From positions 186,001 to 250,000 of the forward strand of contig NZ_NOZR01000003.1 in assembly GCF_002250655.1 (NCBI RefSeq): a DNA stretch of 64,000 bases. The letters are read 5' to 3'. This DNA comes from Mycolicibacterium sphagni. Lineage in GTDB: Bacteria; Actinomycetota; Actinomycetes; Mycobacteriales; Mycobacteriaceae. The translations under genes and the position numbers were made by a program. Below, piece after piece: positions 40,862 to 47,702 of the stretch (the first letter of the stretch is position 1; the number at the start of each line of letters is the position of its first letter). Under the pieces are notes generated by a model, which saw only the letters and a list, made by a program, of their open reading frames with translations, did not search any database and was not told where the DNA came from.

Positions 40862-40976
40862 CGAGGTTTATCAGTCTGAGGTTGAGTGCCGTTGTATGGA
40901 TTGTGACGACATGATTCGTTTGGGTGATGAGGTTGTGGAGTTCGCGGGGGAGATGTTCCATGCCGAGTGTGTTTAG
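40854..40976 (+). CDS. Small zinc-finger protein (40 aa)
   Basis: GTG start, overlapping both neighbours. VECRCMDCDDMIRLGDEVV ... MFHAECV places four Cys and one His as in a single zinc ribbon. Function unknown. Confidence 0.55.
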   Translation: MTSEVYQSEVECRCMDCDDMIRLGDEVVEFAGEMFHAECV

Positions 40977-41304
40977 TGAGCCTTTGCCGTCTGTGACGGA
41001 GAGTGAGCGTGCCAATGAGTTCATTGGGTGGGCTTACGAGGGCGGCTTTGACACCGCGCTTGAGATGTACCGCGAGCGCTATGGGGATGCACCGAACTAT
41101 GCGGTGGACTCGCCGGATGGGGGGCACCTGGCGGCGATGACGTGGCTCAAGCGGGCTGTAGAGCTGCTGGAGGCTCGGGAAGCTGAGAAGCGCCGCACAC
41201 CGTGCGCTAGTCCGACTGTGCGCCGCCAGGATGGCTGGAATGCGCCAGCGAGCACGCCGCGCAAGTTGTGCAGCGAGCCGATTGGGCTGCATGTCCGCGC
41301 CTGA
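40960..41304 (+). CDS. Hypothetical protein
   Basis: 114 aa, GGGGGAG site. ANEFIGWAYEGGFDTALEMY and MTWLKRAVELLEAREAEKRR; helical. Last protein gene before the tRNA array. Confidence 0.6.
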   Translation: MPSVFSEPLPSVTESERANEFIGWAYEGGFDTALEMYRERYGDAPNYAVDSPDGGHLAAMTWLKRAVELLEAREAEKRRTPCASPTVRRQDGWNAPASTPRKLCSEPIGLHVRA

Positions 41305-41312
41305 GTTTGTTA

Positions 41313-41396
41313 GGTCGTGTGGCGGAATTGGCAGACGCGCCAGCCTCAAAAGCTGGTGGGCTTACGCCCGTGTGAGTCCGAGTCTCACCACGACTA
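41313..41396 (+). tRNA. tRNA-Leu(CAA)
   Basis: Class II. Acceptor GGTCGTG/CACGACT (one G-U), anticodon arm CCAGC-CTCAAAA-GCTGG, long variable arm TGGGCTTACGCCC, T-arm GTGAG-TCCGAGT-CTCAC. CCA not encoded. Confidence 0.9.
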
Positions 41397-41408
41397 CAAC
41401 TGAATAGT

Positions 41409-41484
41409 GCTGCCTTAGCTCAGATGGTAGAGCAGCCGCCTCGTAAGCGGCAGGTCGGCGGTTCGATTCCGCCAGGCAGCTCCA
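41409..41484 (+). tRNA. tRNA-Thr(CGT)
   Basis: Acceptor GCTGCCT/AGGCAGC, anticodon arm GCCGC-CTCGTAA-GCGGC, T-arm GGCGG-TTCGATT-CCGCC, discriminator T, CCA encoded. Confidence 0.92.
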
Positions 41485-41485
41485 G

Positions 41486-41563
41486 CGCGGGGTGGTAGCA
41501 GTTAGGTAGCTTCGCGGCCTCATAAGCCGAAGGTCACAGGTTCAATTCCTGTTCCCGCGACCA
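41486..41563 (+). tRNA. tRNA-Met(CAT), initiator-like body
   Basis: Acceptor CGCGGGG/TCCCGCG, anticodon loop CTCATAA, T-arm ACAGG-TTCAATT-CCTGT, CCA encoded. The body resembles initiator tRNA (CGCGGGGTGG..AGCAG), but C1 pairs with G72 and the three G-C anticodon pairs are incomplete, so initiator function is doubtful. Confidence 0.8.
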
Positions 41564-41564
41564 T

Positions 41565-41639
41565 CTGGTTGTAGCTCAGCTTGGTTAGAGCGCTCGCTTT
41601 GGATGCGAGGGGTCGCATGTTCAAATCGTGCCAGCCAGA
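41565..41639 (+). tRNA. tRNA-Pro(TGG)
   Basis: Acceptor CTGGTTG/CAGCCAG (one G-U), anticodon arm CTCGC-TTTGGAT-GCGAG, T-arm GCATG-TTCAAAT-CGTGC. CCA not encoded. Followed at once by an HNH gene. Confidence 0.88.
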
Positions 41640-41653
41640 CACTAGGGGGTGTG

Positions 41654-42088
41654 GTGAAACGCTGCGGTAAATGCCAGCAGGAAAAGCCACACTCTGAGTT
41701 CAATAAAAATAAGTCAGCTAAAGATGGTCACCAGGGCCGGTGTCGGCCATGCCAGAAAATCACTGACCGGGCGCACTATCACGGTAGCGACAAGCGAAAG
41801 CTGGCGGTGGCTGCTCAGCGAGTTGCGGCAATTGCTAAGGCTCGGGCGTACGTCGATGGGTGCCTAGCGGCGCAACCATGCGTGGATTGCGGGGAGCGTG
41901 ACCCTATCGTGCTTGAGTTTGATCATGTGCGGGGTGTTAAGCGAAACAACGTTTCGGAAATGGTGCTGGCCGGTTTCGCCGTCCAGACGATAGCTCTTGA
42001 GATTGCCAAGTGCGAGGTCCGGTGCGCCAATTGCCACCGACGTGTTACGCACGCCAGGCGATTGCAAGCGGCTCAATTAGGAGGTTGA
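41654..42088 (+). CDS. HNH endonuclease inside the tRNA array
   Basis: 144 aa; GTG at 41654 (or 41651) after GGGGGT. Zinc pair CGKCQQEKPHSEFNKNKS and CRPCQKITDRAHYHG, then PCVDCGERDPIVLEFDHVRG and CEVRCANCHRRVTHAR, a complete HNH core. Sits between tRNA-Pro and tRNA-Trp, a typical place for mobile endonucleases that spread tRNA cassettes. Confidence 0.82.
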   Translation: MKRCGKCQQEKPHSEFNKNKSAKDGHQGRCRPCQKITDRAHYHGSDKRKLAVAAQRVAAIAKARAYVDGCLAAQPCVDCGERDPIVLEFDHVRGVKRNNVSEMVLAGFAVQTIALEIAKCEVRCANCHRRVTHARRLQAAQLGG

Positions 42089-42089
42089 T

Positions 42090-42221
42090 ATGACTGATAA
42101 GGACCCGATTAAGGTCGCTAAGGACAAGCTGAATGTGGTTCAGGAGTTGCGTGATCGCAATGAGTGGCCTAAGGCTGAGGCTCCGGACCCGGCTGATTCT
42201 GCGGCGAAGGTCGGCAACTAG
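42090..42221 (+). CDS. Small acidic protein (43 aa)
   Basis: ATG with a perfect AGGAGG site. KDPIKVAKDKLNVVQELRD; helical. No family recognised. Followed by the structured RNA region. Confidence 0.7.
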   Translation: MTDKDPIKVAKDKLNVVQELRDRNEWPKAEAPDPADSAAKVGN

Positions 42222-42573
42222 TGAGTTTCAAGTCTTGTAGGGATCACCCTAGCCTTGTGGGCTAGTGGGCCTACCGGTTAGTCCCATCGACTGAACGGGA
42301 CCGGTGAGGGAAACCACCGTTATAGCCAACCGCACAAAACTTGGGTCGGTGCAATAGCGGATCGTCAGCCGCGCACACGACGCCTTTATAACCTAGGAAC
42401 TGTAGCCCCTAAGTAAAGAGCGCTGACGGAAACCCATTCCGGGATGGGTAGCTACCCAGAGGACGGGTTATCAACTCGCGTGGCCCTGCGGCGAATTGGG
42501 CTGTGTCGGCATGATGCATAATGCGGGCGCATATTCGTTAACCAGGGGCGAAGGTAAATAATCCCTGGTTCTT
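42222..42573 (+). ncRNA. Large structured RNA candidate in the tRNA array
   Basis: No protein gene in ~350 bp. Visible helices: CTAGCC-ttgt-GGGCTAG; ACCGG/CCGGT around GTCCC/GGGAC; CCGTTAT/ATAGCGG around GCAC/GTGC; long-range CGTCAGC (~42363) with GCTGACG (~42421); CCCAT/ATGGG; palindromic GGGTAGCTACCC; and a final AACCAGGG/CCCTGGTT hairpin next to tRNA-Trp. No T-arm, CCA or tag frame, so not tmRNA. Comparable in setting to large phage RNAs near tRNAs; class unknown. Confidence 0.5.
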
Positions 42574-42646
42574 ATCGCGCTAGCTCAATTGGTAGAGTCC
42601 CCGCCTCCAAAGCGGGTGGATGAGTGTTCAAATCATTCGTGCGGTG
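42574..42646 (+). tRNA. tRNA-Trp(CCA)
   Basis: Acceptor ATCGCGC/GTGCGGT with two wobble pairs, anticodon arm CCCGC-CTCCAAA-GCGGG, T-arm GAGTG-TTCAAAT-CATTC, discriminator G as expected for Trp. Confidence 0.85.
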
Positions 42647-42702
42647 CTTTTAATGGTCATTCTATGGCCCATTATGCGGGTGTCTGCATCTTTGCGACAT
42701 AT

Positions 42703-42777
42703 GGCCCTCTAGCCCAACTGGCAGGAGGCGCGCGCCTTAGAAGCGCGACAGTGAGTGTTCGAATCACTCGGGGGCCA
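42703..42777 (+). tRNA. tRNA with anticodon TAG, short variable loop (Leu-like)
   Basis: Acceptor GGCCCTC/GGGGGCC, anticodon arm CGCGC-CTTAGAA-GCGCG (anticodon TAG, codon CUA), variable loop only ACAGT, T-arm GAGTG-TTCGAAT-CACTC. Leu tRNAs normally have a long variable arm, and the D-stem pairs poorly, so charging identity is uncertain. Confidence 0.7.
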
Positions 42778-42848
42778 CGCTAAGTAGCTTAGTGGTAAAG
42801 CTCCCGACTGTGACTCGGGCGTCGACTGTTCGATTCAGTCCTTAAGCC
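42778..42848 (+). tRNA. tRNA-His(GTG), imperfect acceptor stem
   Basis: Anticodon arm CCCGA-CTGTGAC-TCGGG (GTG), D-arm GCTT-AGTGGTA-AAGC, T-arm GACTG-TTCGATT-CAGTC, C73 as in tRNA-His. The acceptor (..GCTAAG/CTTAAGC) is one base off register. Confidence 0.75.
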
Positions 42849-42850
42849 AC

Positions 42851-42924
42851 GCGCGGGTAGCTCAGTTGGTTAGAGCACTGCCCTGATAAGGCGGGGGTCC
42901 GGGGTTCAATTCCCTGCTTGCGTA
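42851..42924 (+). tRNA. tRNA-Ile(GAT)
   Basis: Acceptor GCGCGGG/CTTGCGT with G-U pairs, D-arm GCTC/GAGC, anticodon arm CTGCC-CTGATAA-GGCGG, T-arm CGGGG-TTCAATT-CCCTG. A conventional tRNA-Ile(GAT); compare the permuted candidate at 18115. Confidence 0.88.
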
Positions 42925-42991
42925 CGCGTTTATTTGTCAGTAGCGCGAGGTATTGACGTTTTATTGACCGGTAGCACAATTAGGCGGGTAC

Positions 42992-43135
42992 ATGTCAGAT
43001 AAGACGTTTTATCGGTTATGCACAGCGTGGGTGATCTTTATGGCCGTGCTGATTACGATTCCGGTGGCTACCGGGGTTGTTGGGGTGGTTTACCACTTGT
43101 TTGATCCGGATTGCCCAACGGTGATCTGCACTTAG
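42992..43135 (+). CDS. Small membrane protein (47 aa)
   Basis: ATG in GGCGGGTACATG. One long membrane helix (VIFMAVLITIPVATGVVGVV) and a short Cys-containing tail (PDCPTVICT). Function unknown. Confidence 0.6.
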   Translation: MSDKTFYRLCTAWVIFMAVLITIPVATGVVGVVYHLFDPDCPTVICT

Positions 43136-43177
43136 ATATACACACACGTATTCAATGCTGGCTTACTTGGGGGTGGA

Positions 43178-43870
43178 GTGTCTAAGGTTCTTAGCCTGTA
43201 TGGCACTCGTAGCTCACAGTTTTGGTCTGAGGCTCCGGCCAAGATGGACGCGTTGAATCTGCGTGCGATCTTCCCATCGGATAACGCGTTCGGCTTCCCT
43301 GATCTGGAGCGGTGTGATTGGGTGCCTGATTATCTGGGTGCTTGGCATATGCCGCGTCAGCGTGAGCGTGCAGCTCGGGAGAACGGCGCTATTCATTTCT
43401 TTTTGGACGACTACCGCTTTGAGACTGCGTTTACGAGCCCTGAGAGGACCGTAGGCAGAGTTTTGGCGGTGGGTGGGGCACTGACCCCCGATTTCAGTTT
43501 GTGGCGTGACATGCCGCGTGCAGCGCAGATTTGGAACGTGTACCGGTCCCGTTGGTGTGGGGCGTTCTGGCAAGGCCAGGGCGTGAGGGTCATTCCTACT
43601 GTGTGCTGGGCTCGTCCGGACACGTACGACTTCTGCTTTGAGGGGTTGCCTCGCGGCGGCGTGGTGGCTGTGTCTGCGTTGGGTGTGCGTGCGACTGAGG
43701 AAGATCAGACGTGGTTCCAGATGGGGCTAAGTGAGATGGTGTCTCGGCTTGAGCCGGCGATTGTGCTTAGCTATGGGAAGTTGCGTTATGTGGAGGGTTT
43801 GGATTTGCCTGTGGTGAAAGAGTTTCCGACGTTTTGGGATGAGCGCCGTAAGGTGCTTAAGGGAGAGTAA
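43178..43870 (+). CDS. DUF4417 protein
   Basis: 230 aa, GTG with GGGGGTGGAG upstream. HFFLDDYRFETAFTSPERT, GALTPDFSLWRDMPRAAQIW and GVRVIPTVCWARPDTYDF match DUF4417, a phage family of unknown function. The stop overlaps the 5' acceptor strand of a tRNA-Ser-like sequence. Confidence 0.8.
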   Translation: MSKVLSLYGTRSSQFWSEAPAKMDALNLRAIFPSDNAFGFPDLERCDWVPDYLGAWHMPRQRERAARENGAIHFFLDDYRFETAFTSPERTVGRVLAVGGALTPDFSLWRDMPRAAQIWNVYRSRWCGAFWQGQGVRVIPTVCWARPDTYDFCFEGLPRGGVVAVSALGVRATEEDQTWFQMGLSEMVSRLEPAIVLSYGKLRYVEGLDLPVVKEFPTFWDERRKVLKGE

Positions 43871-43948
43871 AGCAGGCCGTTAGAGTGCCGACTAGTCTTG
43901 AAAACTAGGTGTCCCTGTGAGGGGACTGGGGGGCGGGTCCTCTGCTCT
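43869..43948 (+). tRNA. tRNA-Ser(TGA)-like sequence, degenerate
   Basis: Class II layout: acceptor AAAGCAG/CTGCTCT (one mismatch), anticodon arm CTAGT-CTTGAAA-ACTAG, variable arm GTCCC-tgtga-GGGGAC. The T-loop is GGCGGGT instead of TTCRANY and the D-arm is poor, so it may be a pseudogene or altered tRNA. Confidence 0.5.
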
Positions 43949-44096
43949 CCGCTTCTAGCTGGTGTTGCTGTTCTTTTACTTGGCCGATTCGGAAGGTGTA
44001 GCCGAGTATGGCGGCGATTAGCAGGAATGCTGCTAGGTGCCATGTTTCGAGCGTTACTGGTAGATACCAGAATGCGGTGGTGATGTCACCTTCCAT
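43905..44096 (-). CDS. Small membrane protein
   Basis: 63 aa, ATG with GGGGGAAAAG. Membrane helix WHLAAFLLIAAILGYTF then a polar tail (KEQQHQLEAESRG). Overlaps the tRNA-Ser-like sequence on the other strand. Own promoter at 44134-44162. Confidence 0.55.
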   Translation of the reverse strand: MEGDITTAFWYLPVTLETWHLAAFLLIAAILGYTFRIGQVKEQQHQLEAESRGPAPQSPHRDT

Positions 44097-44133
44097 TGTG
44101 GCTTTTCCCCCGGTTTCGGTTTTGTTTTCGCGT

Positions 44134-44162
44134 ATGTTATCGCACCTGTGTGGTTCCTGCAA
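44134..44162 (-). promoter_or_regulatory. Leftward promoter
   Basis: Minus strand TTGCAG, 17-bp spacer, TAACAT; no GTAC operator. Faces the small membrane protein gene. Confidence 0.5.
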
Positions 44163-44174
44163 GGGTGCTGTGGT

Positions 44175-44250
44175 GCCGCTGTGGCTGAATGGTTAGGCTG
44201 CCGCCCGCAAAGCGGTTTATTCCGGTTCGATTCCGGGGGGGGGGGCGGCT
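44175..44250 (+). tRNA. tRNA-Cys(GCA) with expanded G-run
   Basis: Acceptor GCCGCTG/GGGCGGC, anticodon arm CCGC-CCGCAAA-GCGG, T-arm TCCGG-TTCGATT-CCGG, U73 as in Cys. A run of 11 G (44235-44245) joins T-stem and acceptor where 6 would suffice, so about five bases are extra: assembly error or a damaged gene. Confidence 0.65.
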
Positions 44251-44262
44251 CTTTATTGACAT

Positions 44263-44335
44263 TGGCATGTAGCTCAATTGGCAGAGCACTAGATTGTTAA
44301 TCTGGGGGATGCAGGTTCGACCCCTGCGATGTCAG
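44263..44335 (+). tRNA. tRNA-Asn(GTT)
   Basis: Acceptor TGGCATG/GATGTCA (one mismatch), D-arm GCTC/GAGC, anticodon arm CTAGA-TTGTTAA-TCTGG, T-arm GCAGG-TTCGACC-CCTGC, G73. Confidence 0.88.
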
Positions 44336-44345
44336 CTTTAGAAAG

Positions 44346-44418
44346 TGCGCCCACTAGGGATCGAACCTAGGACCCGAAGATTAAAAGTCTCCTGCTCTAC
44401 CAACTGAGCTATAGGCGC
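44346..44418 (-). tRNA. tRNA-Lys(TTT)
   Basis: Complete on the minus strand: acceptor GCGCCTA/TGGGCGC, D-arm GCTC/GAGC, anticodon loop CTTTTAA, T-arm CCTAG-GTTCGAT-CCCTAG type, A73. Same isoacceptor as the host gene used for integration but different in sequence. Opposite strand from the rest of the array. Confidence 0.88.
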
Positions 44419-44429
44419 TTGCGGCACGA

Positions 44430-44777
44430 TCATACCCCCTGCGTTTCGGCCATCTCGTCGTAGGTGTCGAACAGCTCCGGCCAGTCATCTCCGGGCTGGA
44501 AGACGCTGCCGGGTAAGCGGTTCGTTACTACGGCTAGCCTCATGCCGATGTGCTCTATCCCTACGGTTGCAAGCCAGCCTGCGCAAGCCTGTTCCTTACC
44601 TTCGTCTGTCTTGTGGCAGGCGAAGATGGGTGAGCCTAAGGGGCGTTCGTGCCCGGCCTCTCCGGCGGTGCTGCGGAGCGCTTCGTAGCGTTCTGCGGGG
44701 AACTTGCCGGGTGGGGTGTCGCGCCGCCAGGGGCATTCGTTGCATGGGTAGCGCTTGTGCGGGAGTGATCCGGTCAT
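44430..44777 (-). CDS. DUF6283-like Cys-rich protein
   Basis: 115 aa. RYPCNECPWRRDTPPGKFPA, SPIFACHKTDEGKEQACAGW and HIGMRLAVV follow DUF6283, a phage/actinobacterial family with conserved Cys/His that may bind metal. The ATG lies 7 nt after the -10 of the promoter at 44785-44813, so the mRNA is leaderless. Confidence 0.75.
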   Translation of the reverse strand: MTGSLPHKRYPCNECPWRRDTPPGKFPAERYEALRSTAGEAGHERPLGSPIFACHKTDEGKEQACAGWLATVGIEHIGMRLAVVTNRLPGSVFQPGDDWPELFDTYDEMAETQGV

Positions 44778-44784
44778 GTCCTAT

Positions 44785-44813
44785 ACAGTACGGGAGCCGT
44801 ACGCCTTTGTCAA
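44785..44813 (-). promoter_or_regulatory. Leaderless promoter with GTAC-N7-GTAC operator
   Basis: Minus strand TTGACA, 17 bp, TACTGT, then 7 nt to ATG. Palindrome GTACGG-GAG-CCGTAC at 44788-44802 covers the -10. Confidence 0.75.
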
Positions 44814-45086
44814 CTACCTATTAGCCCAATAGCGCAATTCGATCTCTTTATCTTGGCACTTCTCGACTAAGGGCCTTAGGTCGGCTATCTCCTCGCGGAG
44901 AACTTCAATGACGATCTTTAGTTGGTCGAATTCGTGTGCTGCCTTGCGAATGTTTTGGGTGGCTTGCCACAAGGTCGGCCAGCTGCTTTGAACGTCCGAC
45001 ATCACGCGTCGGTGATAGTCGGGCTGGGGACCTTGATCGGTGATCGCGGCCTCTAGCTGCTCTAATGCCGCCTTAAGGTCACTCAT
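44814..45086 (-). CDS. Hypothetical helical protein
   Basis: 90 aa; ATG overlaps the upstream stop (ATGA). Long helices (DLKAALEQLEAAITDQGPQP ... KIVIEVLREEIADLRPLVEK) suggest a coiled coil. Ends at the promoter region of the next leftward gene. Confidence 0.6.
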   Translation of the reverse strand: MSDLKAALEQLEAAITDQGPQPDYHRRVMSDVQSSWPTLWQATQNIRKAAHEFDQLKIVIEVLREEIADLRPLVEKCQDKEIELRYWANR

Positions 45087-45412
45087 TCCTGCACCACCCA
45101 ATGAATGCGAGCCGCTAACAGTTCCGGCTTATCCTCGCGGCCAAGTTCCGCATAACGGATAACCAGGTGGTTGTAGAAGCCGCGCACTTCATCCTCATTC
45201 CGGGATATGGACGATATGCGGGGTTCAAAGCCCTTTTCGGACCAACGCACGGCCCAGATCGGCCCGCCCGCGTAGACACCGGCCACGCCGGTTGTGCTGC
45301 CGGGCTTGTGCTTGTCTTTGCATTCCTGGCACCAGCCGCCCCTTAGTAGGGACTTGCCGCCAATCTGGCACTTAATGCAAATGCCTACGCCTATAGGCTT
45401 AGCCTTAGTCAT
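45083..45412 (-). CDS. Zinc-binding AP2/integrase-DNA-binding-like protein
   Basis: 109 aa from the ATG at 45412. ICIKCQIGGKSLLRGGWCQE C gives a CxxC pair set, then GVAGVYAGGPIWAVRWSEKG, a three-strand sheet like AP2-type DNA-binding modules. Uncertain; function unknown. Confidence 0.55.
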   Translation of the reverse strand: MTKAKPIGVGICIKCQIGGKSLLRGGWCQECKDKHKPGSTTGVAGVYAGGPIWAVRWSEKGFEPRISSISRNEDEVRGFYNHLVIRYAELGREDKPELLAARIHWVVQE

Positions 45413-45647
45413 CTTCGTTCCACCTTTCGCCCGCGTACGTTGGGTCAAACCAACTTGGCGGGGTGTCTGTGTCGGGGTACTGCTGGCGGATCGCGTCGAT
45501 GCGTGGCTGGACCCGTTCGACGTATGTGCCGTAGTGGCGTGTGCAGCGGGGGTACAGCTCGCCGCTGCCTGATAGGGCTTCGTAGCGGTTCACCGGCCCC
45601 TGGCATGGCCCGTACTCGTCAATGTGGGCGTCTACGCAGTTGTCCAC
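45405..45647 (-). CDS. Hypothetical Cys/His-containing protein
   Basis: 80 aa, GTG with GAAAGG. DNCVDAHIDEYGPCQGPVNR and YPRCTRHYGTYVERVQPRI; possible zinc site. Overlaps the next gene by 8 nt. Confidence 0.6.
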   Translation of the reverse strand: MDNCVDAHIDEYGPCQGPVNRYEALSGSGELYPRCTRHYGTYVERVQPRIDAIRQQYPDTDTPPSWFDPTYAGERWNEDD

Positions 45648-45676
45648 GGTCTAGCACCTTTCGTCACTGTGACAGA

Positions 45677-46537
45677 TTAGGCTGCGTCGGCCTTGACCAG
45701 GCCCAGCTGCTTCAACACGGCTGGCACAAACTTCCCGGCCTGACTGTCGCTTGAAATGACTGGGATGTAAATCGAGTATGGGGGAAAGTCGTCCATGTCT
45801 TGAGCGGCGTGGACGGGCATACCGTAGCTGCCGCTGTGCGCGATGCCGCAGGCCCTACGCACTTCGCTTGAGTGGTTGTGCATTGCGTTGAAGATGTGAC
45901 TCCGCAGGAATGACGGGTGAGTCAGTGCGTACATGAACATGCCCACGTCGAACGGTTCACCGGCCCGCTTGAGCTTAACGGCGGTGCGAGCCCAAACCTT
46001 TGTGCCGCCGCGAGAGCCCCGGACGTGATTGTCCGCCCAGATTTCAGCTTGCAGGCCGCATGTCTCGATGGCTTCAACTAGCGCCATCATTGACTGGCCG
46101 TTCTTCTTAATGGCGTCAGCGCTAATGCCGCAGTTGTACGAGATATTCATAATGAGTGTGACGATGTTGGACTTGCCGGGTTCGTCGGTGGGGAAGTACG
46201 TCACCATGCATTCGGGGGTGCCGTCCACGAATCGGCCCATGTCTACGAATGACCCGCTGGTGTCGTAGAACTCGTCAAAGACTGGCCGGATGAGGTCGCC
46301 AGCGACGTGTGAGACGTGATCGTGTGCGAGGTTGATTGCTTCAACGCCGTCTCGCGGTAGACCCCGGCGGGCCATAGCGTCGGCTTCTTTCATGTTGGCG
46401 GCACCGTAGAACGTGCTGTTCATTGCCGCGCTGCGGTGGTCGTGCTCGCGGTTATGGTCGATTAGCTCGGTGAACGATTCAAACATGACAACTGAGCGGT
46501 TGCGTCCGTCTTCCTCTACCCGCCTGTCAACGCGCAT
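45677..46537 (-). CDS. DUF7192-type protein, copy 1
   Basis: 286 aa, AGGTGG site. Contains SFVDMGRFVDGTPECMVTYF, IVTLIMNISYNCGISADAI, NGQSMMALVEAIETCGLQAE and HPSFLRSHIFNAMHNH. The same blocks occur in the protein at 48726-49565, so the two are paralogues. The internal pattern resembles a Rossmann/VWA-like fold without a clear MIDAS. In phages such genes often accompany MoxR-like ATPases; one is present at 49686. Function unknown. Confidence 0.7.
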   Translation of the reverse strand: MRVDRRVEEDGRNRSVVMFESFTELIDHNREHDHRSAAMNSTFYGAANMKEADAMARRGLPRDGVEAINLAHDHVSHVAGDLIRPVFDEFYDTSGSFVDMGRFVDGTPECMVTYFPTDEPGKSNIVTLIMNISYNCGISADAIKKNGQSMMALVEAIETCGLQAEIWADNHVRGSRGGTKVWARTAVKLKRAGEPFDVGMFMYALTHPSFLRSHIFNAMHNHSSEVRRACGIAHSGSYGMPVHAAQDMDDFPPYSIYIPVISSDSQAGKFVPAVLKQLGLVKADAA

Positions 46538-46599
46538 GGTTAAGCCACCTTAGAGTTTTTGGAATAAGTTTTGTTTAGGAGAGGGAAACGGAGAGGCGA

Positions 46600-46977
46600 C
46601 TATTCGCCGCCCCTCCGTTCCACTATCTCGATCACCTTGTCAAGAACGGGCAGGGTGTCCCCGTTCCTGTCTGCGCCACCAGTCACCACAACCACGCCGC
46701 AGAGGCGATCAATGCCGACAGCATCAGGGTTCAGAGCCCACCAAAGGGCTGTGGCCTGCGTGTTTATCGGCTGGGATTGAAGTTTACCGTGTTCACCAAG
46801 CATGAACGCGACATCTGCCCGTTCGGCGTTCGCGTCGGTCCATCCGTAGACGGCCTCAAGGTCGTCACCGATTGTGCTGCGCATGAACCGGTACAGGTCC
46901 ATATCGTCGCCGGGCACGGCCACGACTTCGTGTGTACGGTCCGTCTTGAGGACCAAGACTTTGGTTTCGCTGCTCAT
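46600..46977 (-). CDS. DUF3846-like protein
   Basis: 125 aa, leaderless ATG 7 nt after the -10. YRFMRSTIGDDLEAVYGWTD, VAFMLGEHGKLQSQPIN and AVGIDRLCGVVVVTGG match the DUF3846 layout found in many phages and plasmids. Role unknown. Confidence 0.75.
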   Translation of the reverse strand: MSSETKVLVLKTDRTHEVVAVPGDDMDLYRFMRSTIGDDLEAVYGWTDANAERADVAFMLGEHGKLQSQPINTQATALWWALNPDAVGIDRLCGVVVVTGGADRNGDTLPVLDKVIEIVERRGGE

Positions 46978-46984
46978 GTCACCT

Positions 46985-47013
46985 ACAGTACGTCAGCCGT
47001 ACGCTGATGTCAA
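46985..47013 (-). promoter_or_regulatory. Leaderless promoter with GTAC-N7-GTAC operator
   Basis: Minus strand TTGACA, 17 bp, TACTGT, 7 nt to ATG. Operator at 46988-47002. Confidence 0.78.
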
Positions 47014-47243
47014 GCCTTTGATTTTGGGGGTTTCGGGGGAGGCGGTTCCGGGTTAAACCGGGGGTTGCCTCCAGCTGCGATAACCTGCAAGTTGCCACGC
47101 GGAAACTTAGTAACGAACTCAAGTTCGTTGTATGAGTAGCCGGTGGCTTTAGCTTCGCGTATCAGATCATAGAGGGCGATGATGGCGGCGGCTATCTCGA
47201 AGGTTTGGGCACCTATGGTGTCTAAGGTGGCGTCAGTAGCCAT
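47010..47243 (-). CDS. Hypothetical protein
   Basis: 77 aa from the ATG at 47243. IAAAIIALYDLIREAKATGY then a Pro-rich tail (PEPPPPKPPKSKA). No motif recognised. The C-terminus touches the next promoter. Confidence 0.55.
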   Translation of the reverse strand: MATDATLDTIGAQTFEIAAAIIALYDLIREAKATGYSYNELEFVTKFPRGNLQVIAAGGNPRFNPEPPPPKPPKSKA

Positions 47244-47427
47244 GCTCGGAGAGTACACGCTCACCATCGTTTACCTCTCTTAAGCGTTGGTCGATTTTGT
47301 CGATTCGTTCCTGGCGCTGTGTGATCTCTTGCACTAGTTCGATGCGCTCTTGTGTGAGTCGCAGGCGTTCCTGCTGGAGCATGAGCGCGGCGGCGCTGTT
47401 GGGGATGTCAGGGAGGACGTTAGACAT
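47233..47427 (-). CDS. Coiled-coil protein (64 aa)
   Basis: LMLQQERLRLTQERIELVQE followed by ITQRQERIDKIDQRLREV is an uninterrupted coiled coil. Overlaps the next gene by 11 nt. Confidence 0.6.
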   Translation of the reverse strand: MSNVLPDIPNSAAALMLQQERLRLTQERIELVQEITQRQERIDKIDQRLREVNDGERVLSEHGY

Positions 47428-47435
47428 GCGTACAA

Positions 47436-47702
47436 CTATTTCACAGCCTCAGCCAGCGCCTTAGCTAGATGCTCAAAGTAGGGCAGTACCGGCTGGTTGC
47501 ATAAATCCAGTCTGACCAGCGTGTTCTTGATGACCATCTGCTCGGATGCGGACACGCCTTTGGCTACTTCTACTACGACTTCCAGGGGGATGCTGTGCCA
47601 CTTCCACGGGCCACCGTCCGGTGTGTCGATGTGGAACGTATGGTGTAGGTCTACGCCTTTCTCGTCTAGGAAGGTGTCGATCCACTTGCCGAACGCGGTC
47701 AT
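47436..47702 (-). CDS. Hypothetical protein
   Basis: 88 aa; ATG overlaps the previous stop (TGATG). FGKWIDTFLDEKGVDLHHTF and VVVEVAKGVSASEQMVIKN. No family recognised. Confidence 0.6.
   Translation of the reverse strand: MTAFGKWIDTFLDEKGVDLHHTFHIDTPDGGPWKWHSIPLEVVVEVAKGVSASEQMVIKNTLVRLDLCNQPVLPYFEHLAKALAEAVK

Noticed and set aside
42222..42573. tmRNA in the tRNA array
   Set aside because: No tRNA-like T-arm and acceptor at the ends and no tag reading frame.
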